A DNA stretch of 64,000 nt from CAVQGZ01 sp964400785 (GTDB taxonomy: Bacteria > Actinomycetota > Actinomycetes > Jiangellales > Jiangellaceae). The position numbers and the translations under genes are program-made. The first letter of the stretch is position 1. Every line of letters begins with the position of its first letter. The DNA lies in assembly GCA_964400785.1 (NCBI GenBank), contig CAYNWB010000005.1, positions 1-64,000 on the forward strand. The letters run 5' to 3'. This document shows positions 49,900-59,083 of the stretch, piece by piece. The notes under the pieces were generated by a model. It did no database searches, was not told the DNA's origin, and saw only the letters and a program-made list of their open reading frames with translations.

Positions 49900-51027
49900 G
49901 TGGCTCGCACCCCGGTTGCGCTGGGCATCGCCGCCCTGGCGGCCGTGTCGGTGGGCGCCGGCGTCGTGCTGCTCGACGGGGCGGCAGCCTCGGACGACGC
50001 GTCCGTGCTGGTGCTGACCAACGAGGTGCTCGCCGTCCCGCGCTCGAGCCCCACGCCCGCCCCGTCGGTGTCGGGTACCCACGAGCACGTCGGGCATGCC
50101 GAGGTGACGGCTGCGGTCGAGGTCGTCGAGCAGCCGGACCCGGAGCCGGACGCTGAGGTGGAGCAGACGCAGGCTGAGTCGGCCGAGTCCGAACCGGTGC
50201 CGGACGCCCCGTCGCCGGAGGGCCCCCTCGGCATCCCCGAACGCGCGATGACTGCGTACCGGGCGGCCGCTGACGGCTACGGGACGCGGTGCTCGCTCGG
50301 GTGGGAGGTGATCGCGGCGATCGGACGAGCAGAGTCGGGCCACGCGCGCGGGGGCCGCCTCTACCCCGACGGCGCGACCTGGGAGCCGATCCTGGGCCCC
50401 GTGCTCGACGGATCTCCCTTCGCCGCCATCCGTGACACCGACGACGGGCTGCTCGACGGGGACGAGTCATGGGACCGGGCCGTCGGCCCGATGCAGTTCA
50501 TCCCCGGTACCTGGCGCTGGATCGGGGTCGACGCCGACCGGGACGGCACGGCCGATCCGCACGACATCGACGACGCAGCGGCGGCAGCCGCCCGCTACCT
50601 GTGCGTCCACGGCGGCGACCTCACCGATCGCGACCAGCTGCGGGCTGCCATCCTGCGCTACAACAACTCCTCGCAGTACGCGGACTCGGTGCTGGCGTGG
50701 GCCGACGCCTACGCCGGACGGGCCACCGTCGTGGACGACCCTGAGCCACCCCCGCTCGCCGAGGAGGAGCCCTCGTCGGAGTCGACGACGCCCGCGGCGA
50801 CGCCGACCCCGACCGAGCAGCCGACACCGACGGCGACGCCCGCTCCCACGGTGACGCCGACCCCGACCGAGGAGCCGACGCCGACGGCGACGCCGACCCC
50901 CACGGCGACCCCGACCCCGACCCCGACCCCGACGGCGACCCCCACCCCCACCCCGACGGACGATCCCTCACCGACTCCCACGGGCGATCCGCTCGAGCCG
51001 GCCTCGGACGTGCCTGAGCAGGGCTGA
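49900..51027 (+). CDS. Secreted lytic transglycosylase with Pro-Thr repeat tail
   Basis: This 375-residue protein has an N-terminal hydrophobic signal/anchor (LGIAALAAVSVGAGVVLLDG), an acidic linker, a MltB-like (SLT_2) domain about residues 110-265 with catalytic Glu145 in IGRAESGHARGG and GPMQFIPGTWRWIG, then a tail of about 65 residues of (P/T)-x repeats ending free of any sortase or membrane motif. GVDADRDGTADPHDIDDAA resembles a calcium-binding EF-hand loop. It should cut peptidoglycan glycan strands. GTG 49900 follows GGAGGG. Confidence 0.88.
   Translation: MARTPVALGIAALAAVSVGAGVVLLDGAAASDDASVLVLTNEVLAVPRSSPTPAPSVSGTHEHVGHAEVTAAVEVVEQPDPEPDAEVEQTQAESAESEPVPDAPSPEGPLGIPERAMTAYRAAADGYGTRCSLGWEVIAAIGRAESGHARGGRLYPDGATWEPILGPVLDGSPFAAIRDTDDGLLDGDESWDRAVGPMQFIPGTWRWIGVDADRDGTADPHDIDDAAAAAARYLCVHGGDLTDRDQLRAAILRYNNSSQYADSVLAWADAYAGRATVVDDPEPPPLAEEEPSSESTTPAATPTPTEQPTPTATPAPTVTPTPTEEPTPTATPTPTATPTPTPTPTATPTPTPTDDPSPTPTGDPLEPASDVPEQG
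50800..50994 (+). repeat. Coding tandem repeat (Pro-Thr tail of the transglycosylase)
   Basis: About 195 bp of imperfect hexamer-scale repeats (CCGACN, ACGCCG, CCCACN) encode a PTPT/ATPT/EPTP tail. The reading frame is kept. Such tails usually span the cell wall; repeat-number change is possible. Confidence 0.85.
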
Positions 51028-51048
51028 CAGGGACCTCGCGTTCGCTGG

Positions 51049-52992
51049 TCAGCGGCGTCCGCGACGCGCGCGCAGGTAGTCCGTGACGACGTACTCGCCG
51101 AGCCGGTCGGTGGACGGTGCCAGCGCGCGTCCGCCGTTGCGTCGAACCATGGTGGCCACGAAGCGCTCCAGTGCCGGGTCGTCACCCAGCCTCACCACCG
51201 TGATGAGGGCGCCGAGCCTCGTCAGCGCGTCCACCTCGCTGATCGTGCGGCGCAGGGTCTGCGGCAGCGGCGGGTAGCCGAACACCGCCTGCCCTGACTC
51301 GTCGAGGTGAGCGGTCGGCTCCCCGTCGGTGACCACGAGCACGACGGGCTGCGCCGAGGCATGGCGACGCACGAAGTGCCCGGCGAGCGACAGCGCGTGG
51401 GCGAGGTTGGTGCCCTGGACGAAGGACGGCTCGACGGTGGCCAGCTCGAGCGGTGTCAGCGTGCGGGCCCAGCGGTCGAACCCGATGACCTGCAGGGCGT
51501 CCTGGCGAAATCGGGTGCTGACCAGGTGCTGCAAGGCCAGCGCGGTCTGCTTCATGGCACCCCAGCGCCCTTCGGCGACCATCGAGAACGACAGGTCGAC
51601 GAGCAGGGCGACGGCGGCTGAGGTTCTCGTCTCGGTCTCCACGACGGCCAGGTCTGCTGCCGTCAACGACGCGGGCCCGTCGCCACCCTCGGCTGCCTGA
51701 CGCAGCAGCGCCTGCTGCAGGGTGCGCACCGTGTCCAGGGGCTGCTCGTCTCCGAGCTGCCACGCTCGCCAGGCCCCGGTGGGCTCACCGGCCGAGCCTG
51801 CACGATGCACGTCGTGGGAGCCCCCCTGCCCGTGCCGTACCTGGTCGAGCACCTGGCGCAGCGCCGTCTGCCCGAGGCGCCGGACGGCCTTCGCGGTCAG
51901 CTCCAGCTGCTGCCGGGTGCCGCTCACCCAGCCCTGGTCGGCGAGCTCGCGTTCGAGACGGCGCAGCGCCTGCACGTCAGCGGCGGCGGCCGGCCCGAGG
52001 TAGTCGCGCAGCGCCTCGACGTCGATGTCGTCGAGGCTCGCGCCCGGGTAGTCCTGCTCCAGCTGGTCGAGCAGGTCGTCGAGCCGAGCGGCCTCACCCA
52101 GCGCTTCGGTGGCCTCGACGTACCCCAGAGGTTCGCCTGCGCGTACGGCCGGGTCCGGGGAGCGGTCCATCCCCGGCCGCAACGCTCGCAGGTTGTGCTG
52201 CAGCTGCGACAGCTGCCAGCCCAGGTCGGGGTCGTCGGCCATCGCCGCAGCGACCAGGTCACGCAGCGCCTCACGCTGGTCGGGTGCAAGGCTCGCGAGC
52301 AGCTTCTCGGCGGCGGCAGCACGTGTGGCCAGCAGGTCGACGAGCTCGTCGGTGGAGCGAGGGTTCTCCGGAAAGGCCTCACCATGCTGATCCATGAACT
52401 GCTCGAACGCCCGCGAGGTGTCCTCGCCCCGGGCGTGGGCCGACAGCAGCCCGTTCAGGTCGGCGAGCAGGTGCTTCATGGCGGTGGTGTCGGCGGGCTG
52501 ACCCGCGGGGCGGCCACGGTCGACCTGCTGGCGCAGCACGTCGTCGCGCACCTGGGCCCGGATGCTCTCGAAGACCGCTCGGGCCTGGTCGGAGTGCCAG
52601 TCGTAGTCCGCGAGGTCGCGCACGGCTTGCGCGACGCTGTCGGGAAGACGGTCCAGCACCTGCTCGCTCGCGCGGGCCTCGGCGGTGTCCTCAGCGGCCA
52701 GCGCGGCCCGCTCCCACGACAGCGCCTCGTCGAGGGTCGCTCGTGCCTGCTGCAGCACCCCGTCCAGCCGACCACGTCGCGCCTCGTCGCGCCGGCGTCG
52801 CAGCTGGTCGCGCAACGCGTCGAGGCCGCGCCTCTCGCCGTCGCCGCGGCGCAGCAGCCCGCGCAGGGCCTCGGTGGGAGTCGCACCGTCGAGCACGTCG
52901 CGCCCCAGCCGGTCGAGCGCACGAGAGACGTCGTAGCCAGGGGCCAGCGGATCTGCTCCGCCGGTCCACGGGCCGTACCGGTAGCGGCTCAC
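51049..52992 (-). CDS. VWA-domain protein partnered with a MoxR-type AAA ATPase
   Basis: This 647-residue protein has a long, charged helical N-terminal half and a C-terminal von Willebrand A domain from about residue 455 with the metal (MIDAS) motif DLSFS (Asp466) and later TDGEPTAHL. It has no signal peptide, so it works in the cytoplasm. GTG 52992 overlaps the ATPase gene stop (GTGA). VWA-AAA pairs usually act together as chaperone-like insertion or remodelling machines (MoxR or magnesium-chelatase style); the client here is unknown. Confidence 0.85.
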   Translation of the reverse strand: MSRYRYGPWTGGADPLAPGYDVSRALDRLGRDVLDGATPTEALRGLLRRGDGERRGLDALRDQLRRRRDEARRGRLDGVLQQARATLDEALSWERAALAAEDTAEARASEQVLDRLPDSVAQAVRDLADYDWHSDQARAVFESIRAQVRDDVLRQQVDRGRPAGQPADTTAMKHLLADLNGLLSAHARGEDTSRAFEQFMDQHGEAFPENPRSTDELVDLLATRAAAAEKLLASLAPDQREALRDLVAAAMADDPDLGWQLSQLQHNLRALRPGMDRSPDPAVRAGEPLGYVEATEALGEAARLDDLLDQLEQDYPGASLDDIDVEALRDYLGPAAAADVQALRRLERELADQGWVSGTRQQLELTAKAVRRLGQTALRQVLDQVRHGQGGSHDVHRAGSAGEPTGAWRAWQLGDEQPLDTVRTLQQALLRQAAEGGDGPASLTAADLAVVETETRTSAAVALLVDLSFSMVAEGRWGAMKQTALALQHLVSTRFRQDALQVIGFDRWARTLTPLELATVEPSFVQGTNLAHALSLAGHFVRRHASAQPVVLVVTDGEPTAHLDESGQAVFGYPPLPQTLRRTISEVDALTRLGALITVVRLGDDPALERFVATMVRRNGGRALAPSTDRLGEYVVTDYLRARRGRR

Positions 52993-54401
52993 GCCGAGTA
53001 GACCGCCCGCCCGTCCTCGACCACGTCCTTGCCCAGCCTTCGGGTCAGGTGCAGGCCCTCCAGCACCACGCCGACCGCGGAGGCGACCTCGGCAGGCTCC
53101 GCGGCGTCGGCCATGCCGAGCGCGTCGAGCAGGCGCGAGAGACCCTGGACGGGGCCCAGCTGGTGCAGCAGCGTCTGCGAGTCGACCATGTCGCCGTCGT
53201 CGACCGTGGCGCCCTCGGCGAACCGGTCCGTGATGCCCGACAGGTCGTGCCCGACCAGCCGCTGGCGAAACACGTCTGCGACGGAGACGCGCACCAGGTG
53301 GTCGAGCACGTCACGCTCCCGGCCCTCCTGGCCCATCTCGAACTCCACCTTGCCCCGCAGGGTGGGGACGACGGCGGCCACGTCACTCACGCGGGCGACG
53401 GGCTGTTGCTCGCCGGTGAGCGCCCCGCGCCGCAGGGCAGAGGCAGCGGCTGCCTCGGCGCAGGCGACGGCGAACCGGGCCGACACCCCCGACCGCTGGT
53501 CGACGGCTGGCGAGGAGCGCACATGGCGCGCGAAGCAGGCGATCACCTCGAGCACCGGTTGTGGCACGGGTGCGACGATGGCGGCCTCCTGCCGGACGAG
53601 GTTCACCTCGTCGTCCACCGTCACCGGGTAGTGGGTGCGTACCTCCGCGCCGAACCGGTCCTTGAGCGGGGTGATGATGCGTCCCCGGTTGGTGTAGTCC
53701 TCGGGGTTGGCGGTGGCCACGAGCAGCAGGTCCAGCGGCAGACGCAGCGAGTAGCCGCGAACCTGGATGTCGCGCTCCTCCAGGACGTTGAGAAGCGCGA
53801 CCTGGATCCGTTCGGCCAGGTCGGGCAGCTCGTTGACGACGAACACGCCGCGGTTGGTGCGGGGAACCAGGCCGTAGTGCACCGTCTCGGGGTCGCCCAG
53901 CCGGCGGCCCTCGGCCACCTTCGTCGGGTCGACGTCCCCCACCAGGTCGCCGACGCTCGTGTCGGGCGTGGCCAGCTTCTCGCTGTACCGCAGCGATCGG
54001 TGCACCCACTCGATGGGCAGGTCGTCACCGAGGTCGGCTGCCATCCGTCGAGCCCACGGCGTGACCGGGGCGAAGGGGTGCTCGTGGATCTCCGAGCCTG
54101 CGACCACCGGGGTCCACTCGTCCAGCAGGTCGACCAACGACCGAGCCAGCCGCGTCTTGCCCTGCCCGCGCTCGCCGAGCAGCACCAGGTCGTGCCCCGC
54201 CAGCAGGGCTCGCTCCAGCTCGGGCAGCACGGTCTGGTCGTAGCCCACGATGCCGGTGAAGCGCCTCTGGCCGGTACGCATGGCGGTGACCAGGTTCGTT
54301 CGGATCTCGTGCTTGACGCTGCGATAGATGTGCCCGGACGCGCGCAGCTCGCCCAGGGTGGTGGGGTGCTCCATGCTGCTGTGCTCGGGTGTGACCGTCA
54401 C
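52989..54401 (-). CDS. MoxR/magnesium-chelatase-type AAA ATPase
   Basis: This 470-residue ATPase has Walker A GERGQGKT (residues 76-83), a VFVVNELPDLAERIQVALLNVLEERDIQVRG segment (Walker B/chelatase-type), LLLVATANPEDYTNRGRIITPLKDRFGAEVRTHYP and a C-terminal helical domain. It works with the next gene's VWA protein. The start GTG 54401 is supported by a GTGA overlap with the upstream MFS gene; a TACCGT box 7 nt upstream (54409-54414) also allows a separate leaderless transcript. ATG 54374 is a shorter alternative. Confidence 0.87.
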   Translation of the reverse strand: MTVTPEHSSMEHPTTLGELRASGHIYRSVKHEIRTNLVTAMRTGQRRFTGIVGYDQTVLPELERALLAGHDLVLLGERGQGKTRLARSLVDLLDEWTPVVAGSEIHEHPFAPVTPWARRMAADLGDDLPIEWVHRSLRYSEKLATPDTSVGDLVGDVDPTKVAEGRRLGDPETVHYGLVPRTNRGVFVVNELPDLAERIQVALLNVLEERDIQVRGYSLRLPLDLLLVATANPEDYTNRGRIITPLKDRFGAEVRTHYPVTVDDEVNLVRQEAAIVAPVPQPVLEVIACFARHVRSSPAVDQRSGVSARFAVACAEAAAASALRRGALTGEQQPVARVSDVAAVVPTLRGKVEFEMGQEGRERDVLDHLVRVSVADVFRQRLVGHDLSGITDRFAEGATVDDGDMVDSQTLLHQLGPVQGLSRLLDALGMADAAEPAEVASAVGVVLEGLHLTRRLGKDVVEDGRAVYSA

Positions 54402-55657
54402 CCTCGCGACGGTACGTCGCGGTGCTGGGGTGCGCCTGGTGACGGGGTGAGTCGACGCGTCTCGGGCATCGTCGTGCTCACCAGTGCCCCGAGCGCGACG
54501 ACGACCGCGGTGACGGCGAAGGCGAGCGTGTACGACCCTGACTGCACCAGCAGACCCGCCACCAGCGGTCCGACGATCGCGCCGAGGTCGGAGGCCATCT
54601 GCGACACGGCGACGACGGTTCCCCCCCGGCTGCCCACGACGTCGCCGACCACCGCGGCGGGAGCGGTGCCGAGAAGCGCCGCCCCGGCGCCGTAGAGCGC
54701 CATCGAGACCAGAAACCCCGTCTGTGCGGGCCACACGGCCAGCAGGGTGATCGAGGCCGTCGCGACCACCCCGCCCCCGACCATGGCCGGTCGGCGACCC
54801 ACGGAGTCGACGAAGCGCCCGGCCGGGATCAGCAGCACACCCTGCACGGCGGCGCTGATCACGAACCCCACGCCGACCCAGCGAGCCGACAGGCCGAGCA
54901 CGTCGGCGACGAAGAGCGGGATGAGGGACGACCGGATGCCGAACAAGGCCCAGCCGGTGCCGACCTGGGTGACCAGTGCGGCGATGTAGGCGCGGGAGCG
55001 AAGGGCGGTGCGCAGGGACGTCGGGGCCTCGTGGTCGGTTGTCGACCTGCCCTCGGCGTGCCGGCGGTTGGCCGCGTGGCGCAGGGCGAGGCCGGAGATG
55101 GCGGCCGCCACACCCAGGGTTGCGGCGTAGACGAAGAACGGCGCGCGCAACGAGATCTCGGCCAGCAGCCCGCCGAAGGCCGGTCCGGCGATGCCGCCGA
55201 GCAGGAACCCGCCCTGGATCATGCCTGCCGCCCGTCCCCGCAGCCCGGCATCGACCACGCGGTACATGAGGGCGAAGGCCGACACGGTGAACATCGCCGA
55301 CCCGACGCCGCCCACGCCGCGCATCACCAGCAGCTGCGCGTAGCTCTGGGCGGCGCCGGCCAGCAGGCTCGACACGGCGACGATGAGCAGGCCGGCAGTG
55401 AGCACGGACTGCTCGGAGAAGCGGTTGACCAGGCGTCCACCGAGCAGGCCCGAGGCCAGACGCATGCCGGCGAAGACCGACACCACGGCTCCGGCCAGAG
55501 CAGGCCCGACCCCGAACTCACGGGCGTAGAGGGGGATGACGGGCGCGACGATGCCGAAACCGATGGCGACGGCGAACGCGATGGACGCCAGCACCGCGAC
55601 CTCGACGGGCAGGTCGCCCAGCAGGCGGCGGATGCCGCGGCGGACCGCCGTGGTCAC
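54398..55657 (-). CDS. MFS transporter (12-TM drug exporter type)
   Basis: This 419-residue protein has about 12 membrane helices with the DHA1-like motif FVDSVGRRPAMVGG and the central GGRLVNRFSEQSVL loop. It probably exports a toxic compound. GTG 55657 overlaps the DHA2 exporter stop (GTGA), and its own stop overlaps the AAA gene, tying export to the AAA-VWA pair. The substrate is unknown. Confidence 0.88.
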   Translation of the reverse strand: MTTAVRRGIRRLLGDLPVEVAVLASIAFAVAIGFGIVAPVIPLYAREFGVGPALAGAVVSVFAGMRLASGLLGGRLVNRFSEQSVLTAGLLIVAVSSLLAGAAQSYAQLLVMRGVGGVGSAMFTVSAFALMYRVVDAGLRGRAAGMIQGGFLLGGIAGPAFGGLLAEISLRAPFFVYAATLGVAAAISGLALRHAANRRHAEGRSTTDHEAPTSLRTALRSRAYIAALVTQVGTGWALFGIRSSLIPLFVADVLGLSARWVGVGFVISAAVQGVLLIPAGRFVDSVGRRPAMVGGGVVATASITLLAVWPAQTGFLVSMALYGAGAALLGTAPAAVVGDVVGSRGGTVVAVSQMASDLGAIVGPLVAGLLVQSGSYTLAFAVTAVVVALGALVSTTMPETRRLTPSPGAPQHRDVPSRG

Positions 55658-57213
55658 GCCATCGGCTCGTGGGCGGTGTCCTGCATGCCCGACGTCTCCC
55701 GCAACGGCAGCTCCTTGAGGAACAGCACCAGCACGAACGCGACCAGGATCACCGGCACCCCGACGAGGAACACCCGGCTGATGGCGTCCATGAAGGCCTC
55801 GAGCAAGGGCTCTCTCACCGGGTCGGGCAACGCCTGGATGGCCTCGGGCGTGCCGCTGAGGGCCGAGGGATCGACGCCGGGCGGCGCGCCACCGGGGAAC
55901 GTCGCCAGCAGCGACGCGGTGAGTGTGGCCGACAGCACCGACCCGAAGACGGCCGTCCCGATGGCGCCACCCATGGAGCGGAAGAAGGTGTTGCTGCTCG
56001 TGGCGACGCCGAGGTCACGGGGCTCGACGGCGTTCTGCACCGCGACCACGAGGGTCTGGATCACCAGTCCCAGCCCGAACCCGAGCACGAACACCCGCGC
56101 CGACACGTTCCACATGGGGGTGTCCACCTCGAGGGTCGACATCCACAGCAGCGCGAGCGGGATGATCGCGAGCCCCACGGTCGGGTAGATCTTGTAGTGC
56201 CCGGTGCGGGTGATGAGCTGGCCGGACCCCGTCGAGGTGATGAAGATGCCCAGCACCAGGGGCAGCAGCAGCAGACCGGAGGCGGTCGGGCCGTAGCCAC
56301 GAACGAATTGCAGGTAGACCGGCAGGTAGATGATGGCCCCGAAGAAGGCGAAGCCGAACAAGAAGCTCACCGCGCTGGTGTTGCTGAACACGGCGTTGCG
56401 GAACAGGCGCATCGGCAGCAGGGGCTCGGGGACGCGCAGCTCCCACCACACGAACACGGCGATGAGGGCCAGGCCGGCGACGCTCAGACCGACGATGAGG
56501 GGCGAGGTCCACTCGTACTCCTTGCCACCCCACTCCGTGACGAGCAGGATCGACGTCACGGCGGCCACGATGAGGGCCGCGCCCACGTAGTCGATGGCGT
56601 GCTCGACCCGCTTCTTGGGCAGGTGCAGGGTTCGCTGGATGGTCAGCAGCGCGGCCAGCCCCAGCGGGATGTTGATCCAGAACACCCAGCGCCACGACAA
56701 CGACTCGGTGAAGAATCCACCCAGCAACGGGCCCAGCACGCTCGAGATACCGAACACCGCGCCGAACAGGCCCTGGTAGCGCCCGCGCTCCCGTGGGCTG
56801 ACGATGTCGCCGACGATGGCCAGCGTCAGCGCGATGAGGCCGCCGGCGCCCAGGCCCTGAACGGCGCGCCCGGCGATGAGCACGGTCATCGTCGTGGCGA
56901 TGGCGGAGAGCATGGAGCCGAGCACGAAGATGACCACGGCTGCCTGGAAGACCCGCTTGCGCCCGTAGAGGTCGCCGATCTTGCCGTACAGGGGCGTCGA
57001 CGCTGTCGCCGTGAGCAGGTAGGCGGTCACCGTCCAGGAGTACTGCTCGAAGCCGCCCAGCTCACCGACGATCGTCGGCAGGGCGGTGGCGACGATCGTC
57101 TGGTCGAGGGCGGCCAGGAACAGCCCCACCATCAGCCCGCCGATGACGACGAGCACCTCGCGGTGCGTCATGGGCGCCGGACGTGTCTGCGACGCGTTCG
57201 GTTCGCTGGTCAT
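55654..57213 (-). CDS. DHA2-family MFS multidrug exporter (14-TM, EmrB/QacA type)
   Basis: This 519-residue protein has about 14 membrane helices. Motif A KIGDLYGRKRVF, the DHA2 motif LDQTIVATALPTI near the N-terminus and GRAVQGLGAGGLIAL are all clear. It should be a proton-driven drug exporter. ATG 57213 overlaps the marR stop (ATGA), so it is translated with its likely repressor. Confidence 0.93.
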   Translation of the reverse strand: MTSEPNASQTRPAPMTHREVLVVIGGLMVGLFLAALDQTIVATALPTIVGELGGFEQYSWTVTAYLLTATASTPLYGKIGDLYGRKRVFQAAVVIFVLGSMLSAIATTMTVLIAGRAVQGLGAGGLIALTLAIVGDIVSPRERGRYQGLFGAVFGISSVLGPLLGGFFTESLSWRWVFWINIPLGLAALLTIQRTLHLPKKRVEHAIDYVGAALIVAAVTSILLVTEWGGKEYEWTSPLIVGLSVAGLALIAVFVWWELRVPEPLLPMRLFRNAVFSNTSAVSFLFGFAFFGAIIYLPVYLQFVRGYGPTASGLLLLPLVLGIFITSTGSGQLITRTGHYKIYPTVGLAIIPLALLWMSTLEVDTPMWNVSARVFVLGFGLGLVIQTLVVAVQNAVEPRDLGVATSSNTFFRSMGGAIGTAVFGSVLSATLTASLLATFPGGAPPGVDPSALSGTPEAIQALPDPVREPLLEAFMDAISRVFLVGVPVILVAFVLVLFLKELPLRETSGMQDTAHEPMA

Positions 57214-57683
57214 CGTGTCTCCTCGTCGGTCCGCTCGAGATCGTCGGCCAGGCGGCCGAGCAGCCGGCGCAGCTCGGTCACGTCATCGGTGTCCCAGCCC
57301 TCAAGGGCGCGCTGCACGCCCCGTTCGCGCCGTTGCAGGGACTCCACCAGCAGCGCCGTCCCCTCGGGGGTGACGCTGAGGTGGAACGACCGACCGTCGG
57401 TGGGGTCGGCCTCACGGGTCACCAGCCCCGCGTCGTCGAGCGCCCGGACGTGCCGGCTGACGGTGGACAGGTCGAGCCCCAGGTCGGCGGCCAGGTCCGA
57501 CGGTCGACGCGGCTCCTCGCACGCCAGGCGGTGCAGCACCAGCAGCGCGGCGACGTCCATCTGCGCGTGCCCGCCCATGCGACGCAGTCGTCTCGCGATG
57601 CGGAAGAGGTCAGGCACCAGAGCCGAGGCGATGGCCGGTTGCCTGCCTTCGGCGCCGGACGACCGCTCGATGGTTGGTTGCAT
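57210..57683 (-). CDS. MarR-family transcriptional regulator
   Basis: This 157-residue winged-helix regulator has the recognition helix in PRRPSDLAADLGLDLSTVSRHVRALDDAGLV and the wing ADPTDGRSFHLSVTPEG (about residues 50-110). It likely represses the coupled exporter operon. ATG 57683 lies 6 nt after TACAGT, hence leaderless. A TTGC-N5-GCAA inverted repeat covers its start codon and -10 region, an obvious autoregulatory site. ATG 57683 is preferred over longer upstream starts because of this promoter. Confidence 0.92.
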   Translation of the reverse strand: MQPTIERSSGAEGRQPAIASALVPDLFRIARRLRRMGGHAQMDVAALLVLHRLACEEPRRPSDLAADLGLDLSTVSRHVRALDDAGLVTREADPTDGRSFHLSVTPEGTALLVESLQRRERGVQRALEGWDTDDVTELRRLLGRLADDLERTDEETR

Positions 57684-57695
57684 CGCGCAACTGTA
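57677..57695 (-). promoter_or_regulatory. marR promoter and candidate operator
   Basis: GTTGC-ATCGC-GCAAC (57677-57691) is a perfect 5-bp inverted repeat spanning the marR start. It abuts TACAGT (minus strand, 57690-57695), the -10 box 6 nt before ATG 57683. MarR binding here would block RNA polymerase. Confidence 0.6.
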
Positions 57696-57757
57696 AGGCT
57701 CCGGCCGTGCTCGCGCGCCCTCTGCCGCGTGCGTGCCCGCCCGGGCAGACTGCCTGC

Positions 57758-58978
57758 ATGTCGGACCTGCTGGCTCGAACCGCCGAGGACGCCGCCCGCG
57801 CTGCTCGAGAGCTCGCCCCGGTGGTGCGTCGCACGCCGGTGGAGCACGCACGGTGGCTGAGCGAGCCCTTGGGCGTCCCCGTGCACCTCAAGTGCGAGAA
57901 CCTGCAACGTGCCGGCTCGTTCAAGATCAGAGGTGCGTACACGCGCATCAGCCGGCTGAGCCCGCAGGAGCGCCGGCACGGCGTCGTGGCCGCCAGCGCG
58001 GGCAACCACGCCCAGGGGGTGGCGCTCGCGGCGTCCCTGCTGGGGGTTCCGGCGACGGTCTTCATGCCCGAGGGTGCGTCGTTGGTCAAGGAGCGGGCGA
58101 CGCGGGGCTACGGCGCGCAGGTGCGGTTCGCCGGCACGTCGGTCGACACCGCCGTCGAGGCGGCGCTGCAGTTCGCCGAGCGTGAGGGCGCGGTGTTCGT
58201 GCACCCCTTCGACCATCCCGACGTCGTGGCGGGTCAGGGCACCACCGGTCTGGAGATTCTGCAGCAGGTGCCCGACGTGGCCACGGTGATGGTCTGCACG
58301 GGGGGCGGCGGGCTGCTGGCCGGCATCGCAGCGGTGGTCAAGCACGCCAAGCCAACTGTGCGGGTGGTCGGCGTGCAGGCCGAGGGTGCTGCCGCGTGGC
58401 CACCGTCGTTGTGGCACGGACACCCCGTCGCGCTGACGTCGATGACGACGATGGCTGACGGCATCGCCGTCGGACGTCCCGGCGACCTGCCGTTCGCCCT
58501 CGTCTCCGAGCACGTCGACGAGATCGTCACGGTGAGCGAGGATGCGATCGCCCGAGCGCTGGTGCAGCTCGCCGAGCGCAACAAGGTGGTCGCCGAGCCC
58601 GCCGGCGCCGTCGCGGTGGCGGCGCTGGCCGCGGGAGCCGTCGACGTCGAGGGGCCGGTCGTGGCGACGGTGTCCGGCGGCAACATCGACCCGCTGCTGC
58701 TGCTGCGAGTGGTGCGCCATGGTCTCGTGGCCGACGGCCGGTACCTGGCCTTCGTCACCGCGATCCGCGACCAGCCCGGCGCTCTGGCGCAGCTGCTCGT
58801 GCGGCTGGCCGGCCTGGGTGCGAACGTCCTCGACGTCGTCCACGAACGTACCCGGACGACGCTGGCAGTGGCCGACGTCGACGTGCTCGTGCACGTCGAG
58901 ACCCGAGGGCCTGTGCATCGTGGCACCATTCTCGAGGGCCTCGCGGCCGACGGGTACGAGGTGCGCGGCCTGGACTGA
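57758..58978 (+). CDS. ilvA: Threonine ammonia-lyase (catabolic/biosynthetic type with ACT domain)
   Basis: This 406-residue PLP enzyme deaminates threonine to 2-oxobutanoate. The PLP lysine is Lys56 in AGSFKIRGAY; ASAGNHAQGVA and CTGGGGLLAGIA are the substrate and phosphate loops. The C-terminal region from about residue 325 (YLAFVTAIRDQPGALAQLLVRLAGLGANVLDVVHERT) is an ACT domain, so it is probably allosterically controlled. ATG 57758 has CAGACT, a weak -10, 6 nt upstream. It is divergent from marR. Confidence 0.94.
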   Translation: MSDLLARTAEDAARAARELAPVVRRTPVEHARWLSEPLGVPVHLKCENLQRAGSFKIRGAYTRISRLSPQERRHGVVAASAGNHAQGVALAASLLGVPATVFMPEGASLVKERATRGYGAQVRFAGTSVDTAVEAALQFAEREGAVFVHPFDHPDVVAGQGTTGLEILQQVPDVATVMVCTGGGGLLAGIAAVVKHAKPTVRVVGVQAEGAAAWPPSLWHGHPVALTSMTTMADGIAVGRPGDLPFALVSEHVDEIVTVSEDAIARALVQLAERNKVVAEPAGAVAVAALAAGAVDVEGPVVATVSGGNIDPLLLLRVVRHGLVADGRYLAFVTAIRDQPGALAQLLVRLAGLGANVLDVVHERTRTTLAVADVDVLVHVETRGPVHRGTILEGLAADGYEVRGLD

Positions 58979-58987
58979 CCAACGACC

Positions 58988-59027
58988 CGGGGAGGCTCGG
59001 GGAGTCTCGGGGAATCTCGGGGAATGT
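58988..59027. repeat. Four tandem 10-bp direct repeats upstream of the ABC exporter
   Basis: Four consecutive units of consensus CGGGGARNCT occur: CGGGGAGGCT, CGGGGAGTCT, CGGGGAATCT and CGGGGAATGT. They follow the ilvA stop and precede the ABC exporter genes by about 56 bp. The 10-bp step is one helical turn, so a regulator could bind along one DNA face. Confidence 0.75.
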
Positions 59028-59083
59028 TGCGCGCGGCTCGCGGCTTGAACGGCAGCGACCACCAGTCGAGCGAGAGGGATGCG

